Shown here: one piece after another, positions 1 to 7,877 of the stretch
Numbering within the stretch: the first letter of the stretch is position 1
Layout of the letters: every line of letters begins with the position of its first letter
From: Rhizobium sp.
Lineage (GTDB): Bacteria > Pseudomonadota > Gammaproteobacteria > Burkholderiales > Thiobacillaceae
Direction: 5' to 3'
Length of the DNA: 64,000 nucleotides
Assembly (NCBI GenBank): GCA_019459285.1
Contig: JAIBEL010000030.1
Span: 1 to 64,000 of the forward strand
Notes under the pieces: generated by a model
Database searches by the model: none
Told to the model about the DNA's origin: nothing
What the model saw: only the letters and a program-made list of their open reading frames with translations
Translations under genes and position numbers: made by a program

Positions 1-1
1 C

Positions 2-364
2 CTGATCGAATCCCCCTTTCACCCCGATTTCAGTGCCTTGTATCAGAAGCTCGGCATTGCGGCGCAACGTTTCGACTCGGCCCGCAATCTCCACCGGGCG
101 ATGCAGAAACAGCCGCCGGATTTTTTCGTGGGGGAATTCATCTACGGCTGGGGCAACAATTACGCCGGCGCCAACGTCTCCAATCTGGATGTCACGCTCC
201 GGTCCCTGCAACGCTTTGCGCCGCAGGCGAAGATGATCGTGTTCCTGCATCCGCGTGAAGAAGACCACATCGGCAAGCTGCTGGAACTGTTTCCCATCCA
301 CGCCGTGCTGACCTACCCGGTGAGCGAACAGGCGATGCAGGCAGCATTGCAACCCCCGGCGTAA
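2..364 (+). CDS. Hypothetical protein, 5' end outside the window
   Basis: An open frame runs in from the left edge and stops at 362-364. At least 120 residues are present, and the true start may lie upstream. The visible part is soluble, with no signal peptide or membrane segment; it includes GEFIYGWGNNYAGANVSNLD followed by an alternating beta/alpha pattern (AKMIVFLHPREE, then FPIHAVLTYPV). This pattern resembles the second half of a receiver-like fold, but no phosphoacceptor context is visible, so I do not assign a family. It is tail-to-tail with the DUF2173 cluster on the other strand. Coding character is good; function is unknown. Confidence 0.6.
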   Translation: MIESPFHPDFSALYQKLGIAAQRFDSARNLHRAMQKQPPDFFVGEFIYGWGNNYAGANVSNLDVTLRSLQRFAPQAKMIVFLHPREEDHIGKLLELFPIHAVLTYPVSEQAMQAALQPPA

Positions 365-406
365 ATGCGTTATCTGCCATGCATTCAGCAGCTAAAAAGG
401 GGGCGC

Positions 407-742
407 CTATTTTTGGGAAAGTTCGGCCAGGCTGCGAAACACATCGTTGAAAGACGCCTCGCGATTACGTACGAAACAGGCCACTTCTGCTACGGCACAA
501 ACGGACAGTTCATTCCCCATCATCATCCAGCCCCGAGGCGGCCAGCCCCCCGTGCCGGAAAGGGTCATGAGAACATCGCTGCCATGGTGCATGATGCGGC
601 CATTCGCGTAACACAACTCGGCTGCCAGTTGCATGTCCAGCTGATCCAACTGCCCTGCAGCCTCTGCGAGGGTTCCATCGTCATAGAAACGCAATGTGGC
701 CACGACACCCTTGAGTCCGGACAGGCTCTCTAAATCCGACAT
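407..742 (-). CDS. DUF2173-like protein, paralogue 1 (third gene of operon)
   Basis: 111 residues, starting MSDLESLSGLKGVV. I placed the start at 742 because AAGGAG lies about 8 nt upstream; an in-frame ATG at 766 has no such site. The N-terminal pattern (short helix, LPGVxxxxxF, a short acidic stretch) and the C-terminal pattern (W-x-P-x-G-W, then a beta strand, then a cysteine-containing strand and SFNDVF) recur in the two genes upstream, so the three are paralogues. From memory they match DUF2173, small soluble proteins of unknown function seen mainly in proteobacteria including sulfur oxidisers. This is the last gene of the three-gene unit, with a 29-nt gap to its neighbour. Confidence 0.7.
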   Translation of the reverse strand: MSDLESLSGLKGVVATLRFYDDGTLAEAAGQLDQLDMQLAAELCYANGRIMHHGSDVLMTLSGTGGWPPRGWMMMGNELSVCAVAEVACFVRNREASFNDVFRSLAELSQK

Positions 743-771
743 GGTGCAATCTCCTTTTACAGGCACCGAAT

Positions 772-1104
772 TCAGACGGTGGCATTGAATCTCTGGTAAG
801 CCGCGTCGTAATCGAAATCCTTGCTGTGCGCCAGAATCGCATTGCCGTTCATGCCCATCACCACGTTATCCAGGGTCACGAAGGCAAAACCGCGTTCGGG
901 CAGAAACCCTTGCTGACCTGTCAGCTTTGTCCATCCCAAGGCCTGCATACGGTAAATCGCCATGTTGGCGGCACACATCTGCGCAATAAGCTCTGCAAAA
1001 TCACGTTCCAGTTCACCGCGTATCTGGCCCAGCTCGCCCGTGCAAGAAAACTCGATCGCACCATATACCCCGGGCAAAGACATCAATTCATCCAATGTTG
1101 GCAT
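772..1104 (-). CDS. DUF2173-like protein, paralogue 2 (middle gene of operon)
   Basis: 110 residues starting MPTLDELMSLPGV. The start at 1104 is chosen because AGGAG lies 6 nt upstream; the ATG at 1122 lies inside the upstream gene and lacks a site. It shares the framework of its neighbours: MCAAN in the central helix (compare LCYAN and LCAAI) and DYDAAYQRFN near the end (compare SFNDVFRSLA and SFNRVIKAMT). Its 5' end overlaps the 3' end of the upstream gene by 17 nt, so its ribosome-binding site lies in that gene and translation is probably coupled. Family identification is by recall and the function is unknown. Confidence 0.7.
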   Translation of the reverse strand: MPTLDELMSLPGVYGAIEFSCTGELGQIRGELERDFAELIAQMCAANMAIYRMQALGWTKLTGQQGFLPERGFAFVTLDNVVMGMNGNAILAHSKDFDYDAAYQRFNATV

Positions 1105-1474
1105 TTGGCTCTCCTTTTCCACCCGGTTTGATGGGTTCAGTGCCAGCCGACTCTGTCATGGCCTTGATCACCCGATTGAATGAGGTTTGCCGCCCCTGCA
1201 CGATGCACATACTGTCGTGAATCGTGACGATGGACTTTTCCGGCCCCCACGTCATCCAGCCATAAAAGCTATCCCATCCCGATTGATCGGCCATGCGGCC
1301 CAACAGGCGACCCTGCATTTCCATGGTCATCGTGATGGCTGCGCACAGGTGCACCATTTCTCCAGCCTCGGCTTCGGTCAACGCCCCTTCGAACTCTTCC
1401 AGGAACCCCTTTCTGGAAAAAAGGCCGGCGGCCACAGTGCCAGGCAATTTCACCAACTCAGATGCTCTTGACAT
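1088..1474 (-). CDS. DUF2173-like protein, paralogue 3 (first gene of operon)
   Basis: 128 residues, starting MSRASELVKLPGTVAAGLF after GGAGG about 4 nt upstream. This is the first gene of the three-gene unit and the longest, with an extra 15-20 residue hydrophilic tail rich in Gly, Lys and Pro that covers the overlap with the next gene. Shared features are the LPGT/LPGV start, AEAGEMVHLCAAIT in the central helix and SFNRVIKAM near the end. Three unequal copies in tandem suggest old duplication with specialisation. A possible -10 (TATACT) lies about 50 nt upstream, without a convincing -35. Confidence 0.7.
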   Translation of the reverse strand: MSRASELVKLPGTVAAGLFSRKGFLEEFEGALTEAEAGEMVHLCAAITMTMEMQGRLLGRMADQSGWDSFYGWMTWGPEKSIVTIHDSMCIVQGRQTSFNRVIKAMTESAGTEPIKPGGKGEPNANIG

Positions 1475-1602
1475 GACACCTCCACAAAATAGCCAGACCA
1501 GAAAACCAGTATAGGAAGAAATAAGCCTTTTCCCCTGATGAGACCATCGACCTTACCCCCAGCAGGCGATGCAGGCGGCACGCAACCCGCGACCTGAATC
1601 CG

Positions 1603-1633
1603 CCAGGAAAACACGGGGTCAGTTCCGCCCCGT
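1603..1633 (-). terminator. Possible terminator of the ferritin-like gene
   Basis: Reading the minus strand, ACGGGG and CCCCGT form a 6-bp stem with a 9-nt loop right after the stop codon of the upstream gene, followed by TGTTTTCC. The stem is short and the T-run is interrupted, so this is a weak candidate. Confidence 0.35.
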
Positions 1634-2469
1634 TACGGCGCCACCACGCGCCGCGCATGACGCACCAGCAGCGGAAGTGCCATGCGGTTAACCAGGCCCG
1701 GCAGGCGCAGCGGCTTGACCAGCATTTTCACCGTCATCTCGTAAGGATAGTGGGCGCGTGCCCAGTGCCCTGCCGTATGTTGAAAGCGCTGAAAGTCCAG
1801 GGGGCTGAATGTCTGTCCGGGGTGACGCACGGCATGGGCGTTTTTCAAAGCCAGGTAGGCGTCCTCCTGACCGATTTCCCCGAGTCGCTGCCGAATGACG
1901 CGGGCCACTTGCCAGCGTGACGGGCGTTCCAGTTCGCGATAACGCAGGAAGGCATGATAGAAATACTTGTAGTGCCCCACTTCGTCGTCACGGATATGGC
2001 CCACCAGTGTGGCAAGCACCGGCTCCGGACTGATTTGCTGCAACAAACCATACAGGCCCGAGGTGCCGGTTTCCACGACACAGCGTGCAACCATCTCCAG
2101 CGCACGCGTGGGCTCCAGCAGTTCCGCCTTGCAATACGGGCGATAGTCCGTGCAGAACCCGTCAAACGCCGTCTGCCAGTCAAATGCGGGCCACACTGTC
2201 TCCACATAGCGTCGCAGTGCGCGTCCGTGCTGCAGTTCCTCCGGTTCCCATCGCTCACGCAGCCACTGGCTGGCTTCGGCATCGCCTGCCATGTGGTCCA
2301 GCAGGTTGTGTGTGTACAAATCCGCCAGGCTCTCCACAAACGAGGCCGCTGCGAGTACATGGAACCACGTCTCTTCGTGGACGATGCGTTCATGCGCAAT
2401 GCGGTCGAACGCAATCTGCTCGATCGACCAGGGATGCGGCGCGACGAAGGCGGGGTGGGGATCGGGCAT
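1633..2469 (-). CDS. Ferritin-like diiron protein resembling acyl-ACP desaturases
   Basis: 278 residues, all helical in character, no signal peptide. Two carboxylate/histidine motifs of the ferritin-like superfamily are visible: EELQH (residues about 76-80, inside WEPEELQHGRALRRYVE) and DDEVGH (about 160-165, inside IRDDEVGHYKYF), with additional glutamates in HEETWF near residue 33 and ETGTSGLYG near 133. The first motif and its tryptophan context are like those of plant-type stearoyl-ACP desaturases, so a diiron oxidase or desaturase acting on a fatty chain is a reasonable inference. The substrate cannot be read from the sequence. The gene stands alone, upstream of the DUF2173 operon on the same strand and divergent from the DUF3943 gene. 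Confidence 0.75.
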   Translation of the reverse strand: MPDPHPAFVAPHPWSIEQIAFDRIAHERIVHEETWFHVLAAASFVESLADLYTHNLLDHMAGDAEASQWLRERWEPEELQHGRALRRYVETVWPAFDWQTAFDGFCTDYRPYCKAELLEPTRALEMVARCVVETGTSGLYGLLQQISPEPVLATLVGHIRDDEVGHYKYFYHAFLRYRELERPSRWQVARVIRQRLGEIGQEDAYLALKNAHAVRHPGQTFSPLDFQRFQHTAGHWARAHYPYEMTVKMLVKPLRLPGLVNRMALPLLVRHARRVVAP

Positions 2470-2619
2470 ATCAACTCATCTGCTTGCGGTCCTGGTCAGA
2501 CTCATAGGGGCGACTGCGGTTCATTGCACGAATTAAAGACGCAAGACCGGACTTAATCCAGTCGCAACAAGGGTATAAAGTGTATTTGCACGATTCGTTT
2601 CAGACCGAAAGGGGGAGTC

Positions 2620-4305
2620 ATGCAATCAAAAACACATGGCGCGGCGTCTGCTGGACCGATATGTTCCTCTGCCCCAACGACGCTCAAGACCCCGGCCGCC
2701 AGCCCACGGGGCACCGATCGATCGATGCACCGCATGGCGTTCAGGATGCTGTTCATGGGATCGGTTTTCGCTTGTGCGCTCGCGAGCCCGGGCCCGGCTC
2801 CTGCCGCGGAAGCCGAGGCGAACACCCCTGAACGCATGCTCGCCCCGTTTAATCCTGGCTGGCAACTCACATCCAATCGTTTCGCCCCATTCCTGCTTGC
2901 GCAAGATCTCGCCAGCACGACGGATGCTTCGTCCCCGGTCGCATCCCCACCCTCCGATACTCCTGTCGCGCCATCCGGACGCTTCGGAAAAAGTGAGGAT
3001 CGCCCCAACTATCTCATTCCGGCCGCGGAGATTATCGGATTCAACATCCTGCTCAACCGGTTCAACTACTACTTCATCGACAAACCGGTCTACGACACCA
3101 GCCTGCAAACGATCCGGGACAATTTGAGCGCCAAATGGGTGGTCGACACCGATCCGTTCGCGGTGAACCAGTTCATGCATCCGTATCAGGGCTCCGTTTA
3201 TTTCGGACTCGCACGCTCGTCCGGACTCGACTACTGGAAGTCGCTTGGGTATACGTTCGGCGGCAGTCTGCTCTGGGAGATCGCCGGCGAGACGGGGCCG
3301 CCTTCCATCAACGACCTCGTCACCACCGGCCTCGGCGGGACGTTTCTCGGCGAACCGCTGTTCCGCATGGCGAACCTGCTACTGGAACGCGGCGGTGAAA
3401 CGCCCGGGTTCTGGCGTGAAACGGGGGCGGCGGCGATCTCTCCGCCGCTGGGCTTCAACCGGCTCGCCTTCGGTGACCGCTTCCGCGCGGTGTTTCAGAG
3501 CCACAACCCGGCCACCTACAGCTATGTCCGTATCGGCTGGAACAAGATCGATGACGCATTCGATGGCATCGTGGGCCAGGCGGTGAAACGCGATACGGCC
3601 ACCGCGGACTTCCACATGTCCTATGGGCTGCCCGGGAAGAACGGCTATCGCTATACGCGCCCGTTCGACTACTTCGATTTCGAATTCACCGCGACGACCG
3701 CCAACGTGTTCGAGAACATCATGAGCCGCGGCCTCCTCATCGGAAAGGAATACGCGGCGGGCGACAACTACCGCGGCATCTGGGGCCTCTACGGCAGCTA
3801 CGACTACCTGTCGCCGCAGACGTTTCGCGTCTCGAGCACCGCGGTGTCGTTCGGCACGACCGCGCAATGGTGGATTGCGGACAATGTGGCGCTGCAGGGC
3901 ACCGCCCTCGCGGGTGTGGGCTACGGTGCCGCCGGGACCATACATGGCCCGGGGGAGCGCGATTACCATTACGGCGCCACGCCGCAGGCGCTCCTGTCGC
4001 TGCGCCTGCTATTGGGTGAGCGCGTCAACGTCGACCTGACGGCACGCTCCTACTACGTCAGTGATGTGGCCTCGACCGAGGACCGGGGCACCGAGCGCAT
4101 CTTCCGGGGAGATGCGGCGTTTACCATGCGCATCCACGGCCCCCACGCCATCACGCTCAAGTACAACGCCTCGCGACGGGATGCGCGCTACCCCGATATC
4201 CCCAACACCCTGCAGACCGTGAGAACCGTGAGCCTGCTCTACACCTACTATTTCGGCGATGCCAGGTTCGGCGCGGTCGAGTGGCGGGAGGCGGGCGAAC
4301 GCTGA
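2620..4305 (+). CDS. DUF3943 outer-membrane protein
   Basis: 561 residues. The start at 2620 has a purine-rich site (AGGGGGAG) immediately upstream. A second ATG at 2725 (MHRMAFRMLFMGSVFACA) would place the hydrophobic signal segment directly at the N-terminus and is a good alternative start. The mature region has the DUF3943 pattern: an NYLIPAAEIIGFNILLNRF segment, then FAVNQFMHPYQGSVYFGLAR and WEIAGETGPPSINDLVTT, followed by many alternating aromatic strands ending in YTYYFGD. This is typical of a beta-barrel outer-membrane protein of unknown function. The gene is monocistronic. TATAAA at about 2574 may be its -10. Confidence 0.8.
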   Translation: MQSKTHGAASAGPICSSAPTTLKTPAASPRGTDRSMHRMAFRMLFMGSVFACALASPGPAPAAEAEANTPERMLAPFNPGWQLTSNRFAPFLLAQDLASTTDASSPVASPPSDTPVAPSGRFGKSEDRPNYLIPAAEIIGFNILLNRFNYYFIDKPVYDTSLQTIRDNLSAKWVVDTDPFAVNQFMHPYQGSVYFGLARSSGLDYWKSLGYTFGGSLLWEIAGETGPPSINDLVTTGLGGTFLGEPLFRMANLLLERGGETPGFWRETGAAAISPPLGFNRLAFGDRFRAVFQSHNPATYSYVRIGWNKIDDAFDGIVGQAVKRDTATADFHMSYGLPGKNGYRYTRPFDYFDFEFTATTANVFENIMSRGLLIGKEYAAGDNYRGIWGLYGSYDYLSPQTFRVSSTAVSFGTTAQWWIADNVALQGTALAGVGYGAAGTIHGPGERDYHYGATPQALLSLRLLLGERVNVDLTARSYYVSDVASTEDRGTERIFRGDAAFTMRIHGPHAITLKYNASRRDARYPDIPNTLQTVRTVSLLYTYYFGDARFGAVEWREAGER

Positions 4306-4402
4306 AGGGGGTATCGGCGACGCGCGGGTGCAACCACGTCGTACGCTTAAGTTCGCAGGTGCCGGCGTAAGTCGATTGGCTGGTAACAGACTGGTTGGCA
4401 GC

Positions 4403-4431
4403 TTGAATGTGTGTAAACCATGGTTTACTAT
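4403..4431 (+). promoter_or_regulatory. Toxin-antitoxin promoter with a perfect palindromic operator
   Basis: TTGAAT (4403-4408) and TACTAT (4426-4431) are separated by exactly 17 nt, a good sigma-70 promoter. The spacer and -10 are covered by the perfect 16-bp palindrome GTAAACCATGGTTTAC (4413-4428). It ends 9 nt before the ATG of the toxin remnant. An autoregulatory operator bound by the antitoxin is the normal arrangement for this family, so the site probably still serves the surviving antitoxin. Confidence 0.7.
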
Positions 4432-4437
4432 CCAGCC

Positions 4438-4558
4438 ATGATCGAAATCCTTAAAAGCGCGACTTTACAGCGCGCGCCCGGATCGAGGCGCGTGGTGTCA
4501 GGATGGCCCTGGGCAACCCTGTGGATGTGAAGCCGCTACGGAATGGCCTCCATGAAAT
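4438..4558 (+). pseudogene. Remnant of a RelE/HI1419-type toxin gene
   Basis: The ATG at 4438 begins MIEILKSATLQ, the usual start of HI1419-like (phage Gp49-like, RelE superfamily) toxins. The frame then changes: from 4473, two frames along, the sequence reads RARIEARGVRMALGNP and VDVKPLRNGLHEIR, the central conserved block of the same family (usually ARARI...R...GNxGDxKPVGxGVxELR). About ten residues between the two blocks are missing. The C-terminal part, normally a GPGYRVYF strand and a GGDK motif, is also gone; the sequence runs straight into the antitoxin start. Two lesions make a working toxin impossible. Confidence 0.8.
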
Positions 4559-4570
4559 ACGGGGTGAAGC

Positions 4571-4858
4571 ATGGCCGAGAAGTTTTCCCGCTGGGATGTA
4601 GCGGACTATCTCGATACGGAAGAGGATATGGCGCTGTATCTGGATGCCTGCCTCGAGGACGATCCCGGCGACGGGAGCCTGATCCGTACCGCCCTGGGTG
4701 ACATTGCCCGCGCGCGCGGCATGACGCAGCTTGCGCACGACACCGGTCTGACGCGCGAAGGCCTCTACAAGGCGCTTTCCACGGAAGGCAATCCCGCCTT
4801 TTCCACCATCTTCAAGGTGATCCGCGCCCTCGGCGTCAAGCTTCATGCAACGCCCTGA
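4571..4858 (+). CDS. Antitoxin of the HI1420 family (probable addiction module antidote)
   Basis: 95 residues, the usual length for the family. The N-terminus (FSRWDVADYLDTEEDMALYLDA) and the helix-turn-helix region (GMTQLAHDTGLTREGLYKAL, then GNPAFSTIFKVIRALGVKL) are diagnostic of the downstream antidote component of HI1419/HI1420-type modules, which binds DNA through the HTH. The reading frame is intact while the toxin gene upstream is destroyed, so this is an orphan antitoxin. It may persist as a repressor of its own promoter or as protection against related toxins. A weak ribosome-binding site (GGGGTG) precedes the ATG. Confidence 0.85.
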   Translation: MAEKFSRWDVADYLDTEEDMALYLDACLEDDPGDGSLIRTALGDIARARGMTQLAHDTGLTREGLYKALSTEGNPAFSTIFKVIRALGVKLHATP

Positions 4859-4902
4859 TGGGCTTTCCGAATTCCGGCCCATGAATTTCCTGGCCTCGGC
4901 GA

Positions 4903-5295
4903 TCAGCGCCGATTGACGCTGATCCTTCCGGGCCCCATGAGTAGCACCGCGATCGCGGTGAACAAGAACATGCCCTGCAGTTCCAGCGCCCAGCCGCCCT
5001 GCTCGTTGAGGCTCGTGAGTTGTGCGACGTGGGCAAGTGCGAACGCAAAGAGCATGTTGGCGGCGATGAGCGCGGCGCCGATGCGCGCATAGAAGCCGGC
5101 GATGAGCAGGAGCGGGCCGAGCACTTCGCCGACGTACACGCCGTAGGCGAAGAAGGCGGGCATGCCCATGCCGGTCACCATGCCCTCGATCGGGGCGATG
5201 CCGTGCCGGAGCTTGGCTATGCCGTGCAGCAGAATCAGGATGCCGAGGGTGAGACGCAAGACCAGCTTGCCGACATCGTCCAGATTGTTTTTCAT
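4903..5295 (-). CDS. DoxX-family membrane protein
   Basis: 130 residues with four predicted transmembrane segments. The N-terminal helix has the DoxX signature LRLTLGILILLHGIAKL, followed by GMPAFFAYGVYVGEVLGPLLL and a last helix FLFTAIAVLLMGPGRIS. The start at 5295 (MKNNLDD) is preferred over the ATG two codons upstream because GGGAG sits 7 nt before it. DoxX proteins are small inner-membrane proteins; some are subunits of thiosulfate:quinone oxidoreductase, while most, like this single one, have no assigned function. An AraC-type regulator fragment lies directly upstream on the same strand, so this gene has probably lost its regulator. Confidence 0.85.
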   Translation of the reverse strand: MKNNLDDVGKLVLRLTLGILILLHGIAKLRHGIAPIEGMVTGMGMPAFFAYGVYVGEVLGPLLLIAGFYARIGAALIAANMLFAFALAHVAQLTSLNEQGGWALELQGMFLFTAIAVLLMGPGRISVNRR

Positions 5296-5433
5296 CGTCA
5301 TGCTCCCGGTTGTGGATACGGTGTGAGAACCATCGTGTCCTGGCGTGCTTTCACCTTAAGGCATTGGCTTCAAGGCGCAAGTCGGATATCTGTCGTCCCC
5401 ATAACCCTGCCCCCATCGCCTACCGGCTGGCCT

Positions 5434-5550
5434 GCGCCCGCTTCCAGGCGGCTGGCCGACCATGCGCTTGAACGCGGGCGAGAACGCGACTTCGGATTCG
5501 TAGCCCCCTTCCAGGGCGACGGTCGCCACGGTGCGATTCGATTCCCGCGA
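5434..5550 (-). pseudogene. C-terminal fragment of an AraC-family regulator
   Basis: About 33 codons read TVATVALEGGYESEVAFSP followed by AFKRMVGQPPGSGRR. This is the second helix-turn-helix of AraC/XylS regulators (normally VAxVAxxxGYxSExAFxRAFKRxxGxxPxxWR). No first HTH or effector domain precedes it: upstream the frame runs into unrelated sequence and the terminator at 5604. Only a fragment of a former regulator remains, probably of the adjacent doxX. Confidence 0.75.
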
Positions 5551-5600
5551 CGCCTCGCCGCTTGTCTGTTCCCGGCGAATGCAAAAAACACTAGAACGAC

Positions 5601-5632
5601 AAAAGGGCCAGCCCTGTCTGGCCCTATTTGTT
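5601..5632. terminator. Bidirectional intrinsic terminator
   Basis: AGGGCCAG (5604-5611) and CTGGCCCT (5618-5625) form a perfect 8-bp stem with a 6-nt loop. The plus strand continues ATTTGTTTG and the minus strand TTTTGTCG, so it could act in both directions. It separates the decayed AraC/doxX side from the autotransporter gene. Confidence 0.65.
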
Positions 5633-5746
5633 TGGGCGTATCTCAAGTACATCCGGATTGACGCGTTATAACAGGTGACCGCAGCGAAGCCACCCTCACA
5701 CGGCCTCGCGACTCCGGAAGTGCTTCCCCTCAAGCCAAGGAAACCC

Positions 5747-7801
5747 ATGCAACGCGCCCGTGCCATCCGATTGGCTTTCCCATTCCATCCAAACTTCAAA
5801 ATGCCCGGATTGCAGGCCGCACTGTATGCGGCCTGCCTCGCCCCGCTGGCGACCGGCGCAGCGGAGTTCACGCCGCTGGACGATCTGACAGGCGGGGGAT
5901 TTGCAAGTTATGCCACGGGCGTGAGCGATGACGGCTCGGTCGTGGTGGGACGCAGCATCGGCGCCAGCGGCTACGAGGCGTTCCGCTGGACACAGGCCGG
6001 GGGGATGGTGGGCCTGGGCGATCTGCCGGGTGGGATGTTCGAGAGCCTGGCCAACGGCGTGAGCGGCGATGGCGCAGTGGTGGTGGGACGCGGCCGCAAC
6101 GCGAGCAGCCAGTTCGAGGCGTTCCGCTGGACGCAGGCAGGCGGCATCGTGGGCCTCGGCGATCTGCCGGGCGGGCAATTCGAAAGTGAGGCGTTCGCCA
6201 CGAACGGCGATGGTTCGGTCGTGGTGGGATATGGCAAAAATTCCAGCTTCAGTTATGAGGCGTTTCGCTGGACGCAGGCGGGAGGCATGGTGGGCCTCGG
6301 CGATCTCGCAGGCGGGAGCGCTTACAGCGTCGGTCTCGACGTAAGCGATGATGGCTCGGTCGTGGTAGGAATGGGCAACAGTGCCAGCGGTTATGAGGCA
6401 TTCCGCTGGACGCAAGCGGGCGGGATGGTGGGGCTCGGCGACCTGGCAGGCGGCAGTTTTTTCAGCGAAGCCTACGGCGTGAGCGGCGACGGCTCGGTGG
6501 TGGTGGGATACAGCACGAGCGCCAACGGCCAGGAGGCGTTCCGCTGGACGCAGGCCGGCGGGATGGCGGGCCTCGGCGACCTGCCGGGTGGGATGTTCGA
6601 CAGCGTGGCCTATGCGACGAATCGCGACGGTTCGGTGGTGGTGGGACGCGGCGTGAACGCCAGCAACTATCAGGAGGCGTTCCGCTGGACGCAAGCGGGC
6701 GGGATGCAAAGCGTGACGGACTGGCTGGCCGCCGCCGGCGTGACCGTCGCGTCGGGCTATCTGCTGGGCAGCGCCACCGGGGTGTCGGCGGACGGCAGTA
6801 CGGTGGTCGGGCAGGCCTACGGCCCCTCCGGAGACGAAGCCTATCTGGCGCGCGTGTCGGCTGCGGGCAGCGGTTCGGTCAGCCTCGCCGATTTGCAGCA
6901 CAGCCTGCTGGAAGCCAGCCGCGCGGGCGACATGACGCAGGGCATGAGCAATCTGGTGATGCATGGCGAACATAGCCGTCCGCTGTCGCGCCGGGTGGCC
7001 GCCGGCCGGAAGGCCTTGTGGGTATCGGGGGACTGGGGCACGGACAACCACGACACGCGCGACGGCAATCTGGGTGCGGCCGAGCTCGGCGGCGGCATCA
7101 ACCTGGGCAGCGCGCAGCTCAATCTGGCGCTGGGGCAAGCCTGGGCCAGGCAAAACCTCACGCTGGGCGGCGCAGCCCGATCCGATGGCACCTATTTGAT
7201 GGCCGAGACCTTGCTGCCCTTACCCGACACGCTGTGGGCGACCCTGGATGCCTACGGCATGTGGGGCGAGGCAGATGTGCGTCGCGGCTATCTGAATGCG
7301 GGGCTGCCGACCACGTCCAATGGCCAGGCCGACACGTACACTTGGGGGCTGCGCGCGCGGGTCGACTGGGATCACGCGCTGTCGCTCGGCCAGTTCGATC
7401 TCACGCCTTATGCCGATCTGAGCCATACCAGCACGCGCACGGACGCCTACACCGAAGCCGGCGGCGGTTTTCCGGTGGCGTACGACGCACGCACGACCAA
7501 GGGGACCGAATTGCGTATCGGTGCCAACGCCAGTCGCCCGCTTGCCGGCACCCTGCGCTTGATCGGCACGCTCGAAGTCGCCCACCTGTTCCAGGCGCGC
7601 CAGGCCGACACGCGCGGCCAGGTGGTGGGACTGTTCGGCTTCGATGTTCCCGGCACCGACAACAAGCAAACCTGGCTGCGCGCAGGCGGCGGCGTGGAAG
7701 GCAGGCTGGGGGGCGGCACGGCGTCGCTCATGCTGAACGTCACGACCGAGGGGGCCGCACCCAATATGTGGCTGGCAACGGCTTACCGTATGGCGTTCTG
7801 A
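5747..7801 (+). CDS. HAF-repeat autotransporter
   Basis: 684 residues. The start at 5747 is chosen because AAGGA lies 6 nt upstream and a signal peptide follows (positive N-terminus, hydrophobic LQAALYAACLAPLATGAA); an in-frame GTG at 5675 would add 24 residues without a site. Residues about 45-330 consist of six copies of a 46-49 residue HAF-type repeat with the core EAFRWTQAGGMVGLGDLPGG and DGSVVVG, likely a surface beta-propeller-like passenger. The last 250 residues alternate aromatic strands and end YRMAF, the typical terminal Phe of an autotransporter barrel. The protein is probably exported by Sec and displayed at the surface by a type V mechanism. The passenger ligand is unknown. Confidence 0.85.
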   Translation: MQRARAIRLAFPFHPNFKMPGLQAALYAACLAPLATGAAEFTPLDDLTGGGFASYATGVSDDGSVVVGRSIGASGYEAFRWTQAGGMVGLGDLPGGMFESLANGVSGDGAVVVGRGRNASSQFEAFRWTQAGGIVGLGDLPGGQFESEAFATNGDGSVVVGYGKNSSFSYEAFRWTQAGGMVGLGDLAGGSAYSVGLDVSDDGSVVVGMGNSASGYEAFRWTQAGGMVGLGDLAGGSFFSEAYGVSGDGSVVVGYSTSANGQEAFRWTQAGGMAGLGDLPGGMFDSVAYATNRDGSVVVGRGVNASNYQEAFRWTQAGGMQSVTDWLAAAGVTVASGYLLGSATGVSADGSTVVGQAYGPSGDEAYLARVSAAGSGSVSLADLQHSLLEASRAGDMTQGMSNLVMHGEHSRPLSRRVAAGRKALWVSGDWGTDNHDTRDGNLGAAELGGGINLGSAQLNLALGQAWARQNLTLGGAARSDGTYLMAETLLPLPDTLWATLDAYGMWGEADVRRGYLNAGLPTTSNGQADTYTWGLRARVDWDHALSLGQFDLTPYADLSHTSTRTDAYTEAGGGFPVAYDARTTKGTELRIGANASRPLAGTLRLIGTLEVAHLFQARQADTRGQVVGLFGFDVPGTDNKQTWLRAGGGVEGRLGGGTASLMLNVTTEGAAPNMWLATAYRMAF
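5889..6715 (+). repeat. Six tandem coding repeats of the HAF type
   Basis: The codons for FRWTQAGG recur near 5980, 6121, 6265, 6400, 6538 and 6685, a period of about 135-147 nt. Each unit ends with GDLPGG or GDLAGG and the next begins with a variable 10-residue stretch before DGSVVVG. Nucleotide similarity between units is high, suggesting recent duplication or gene conversion. Confidence 0.85.
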
Positions 7802-7877
7802 GTACTCCGTCGGGCCGTGAACGGGTCAGGTGCCCGGCGACTTTGATGACGGCCCCTTTGATGGGTACCCTGTCGCG

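Noticed and set aside
4438-4858. Functional toxin-antitoxin module
   Set aside because: The toxin lacks its C-terminal half and is out of frame.
5889-6715. Regular repeats that could be taken for a CRISPR array
   Set aside because: The unit is about 140 nt, in frame, translated as HAF repeats, and has no short direct repeats with unique spacers.
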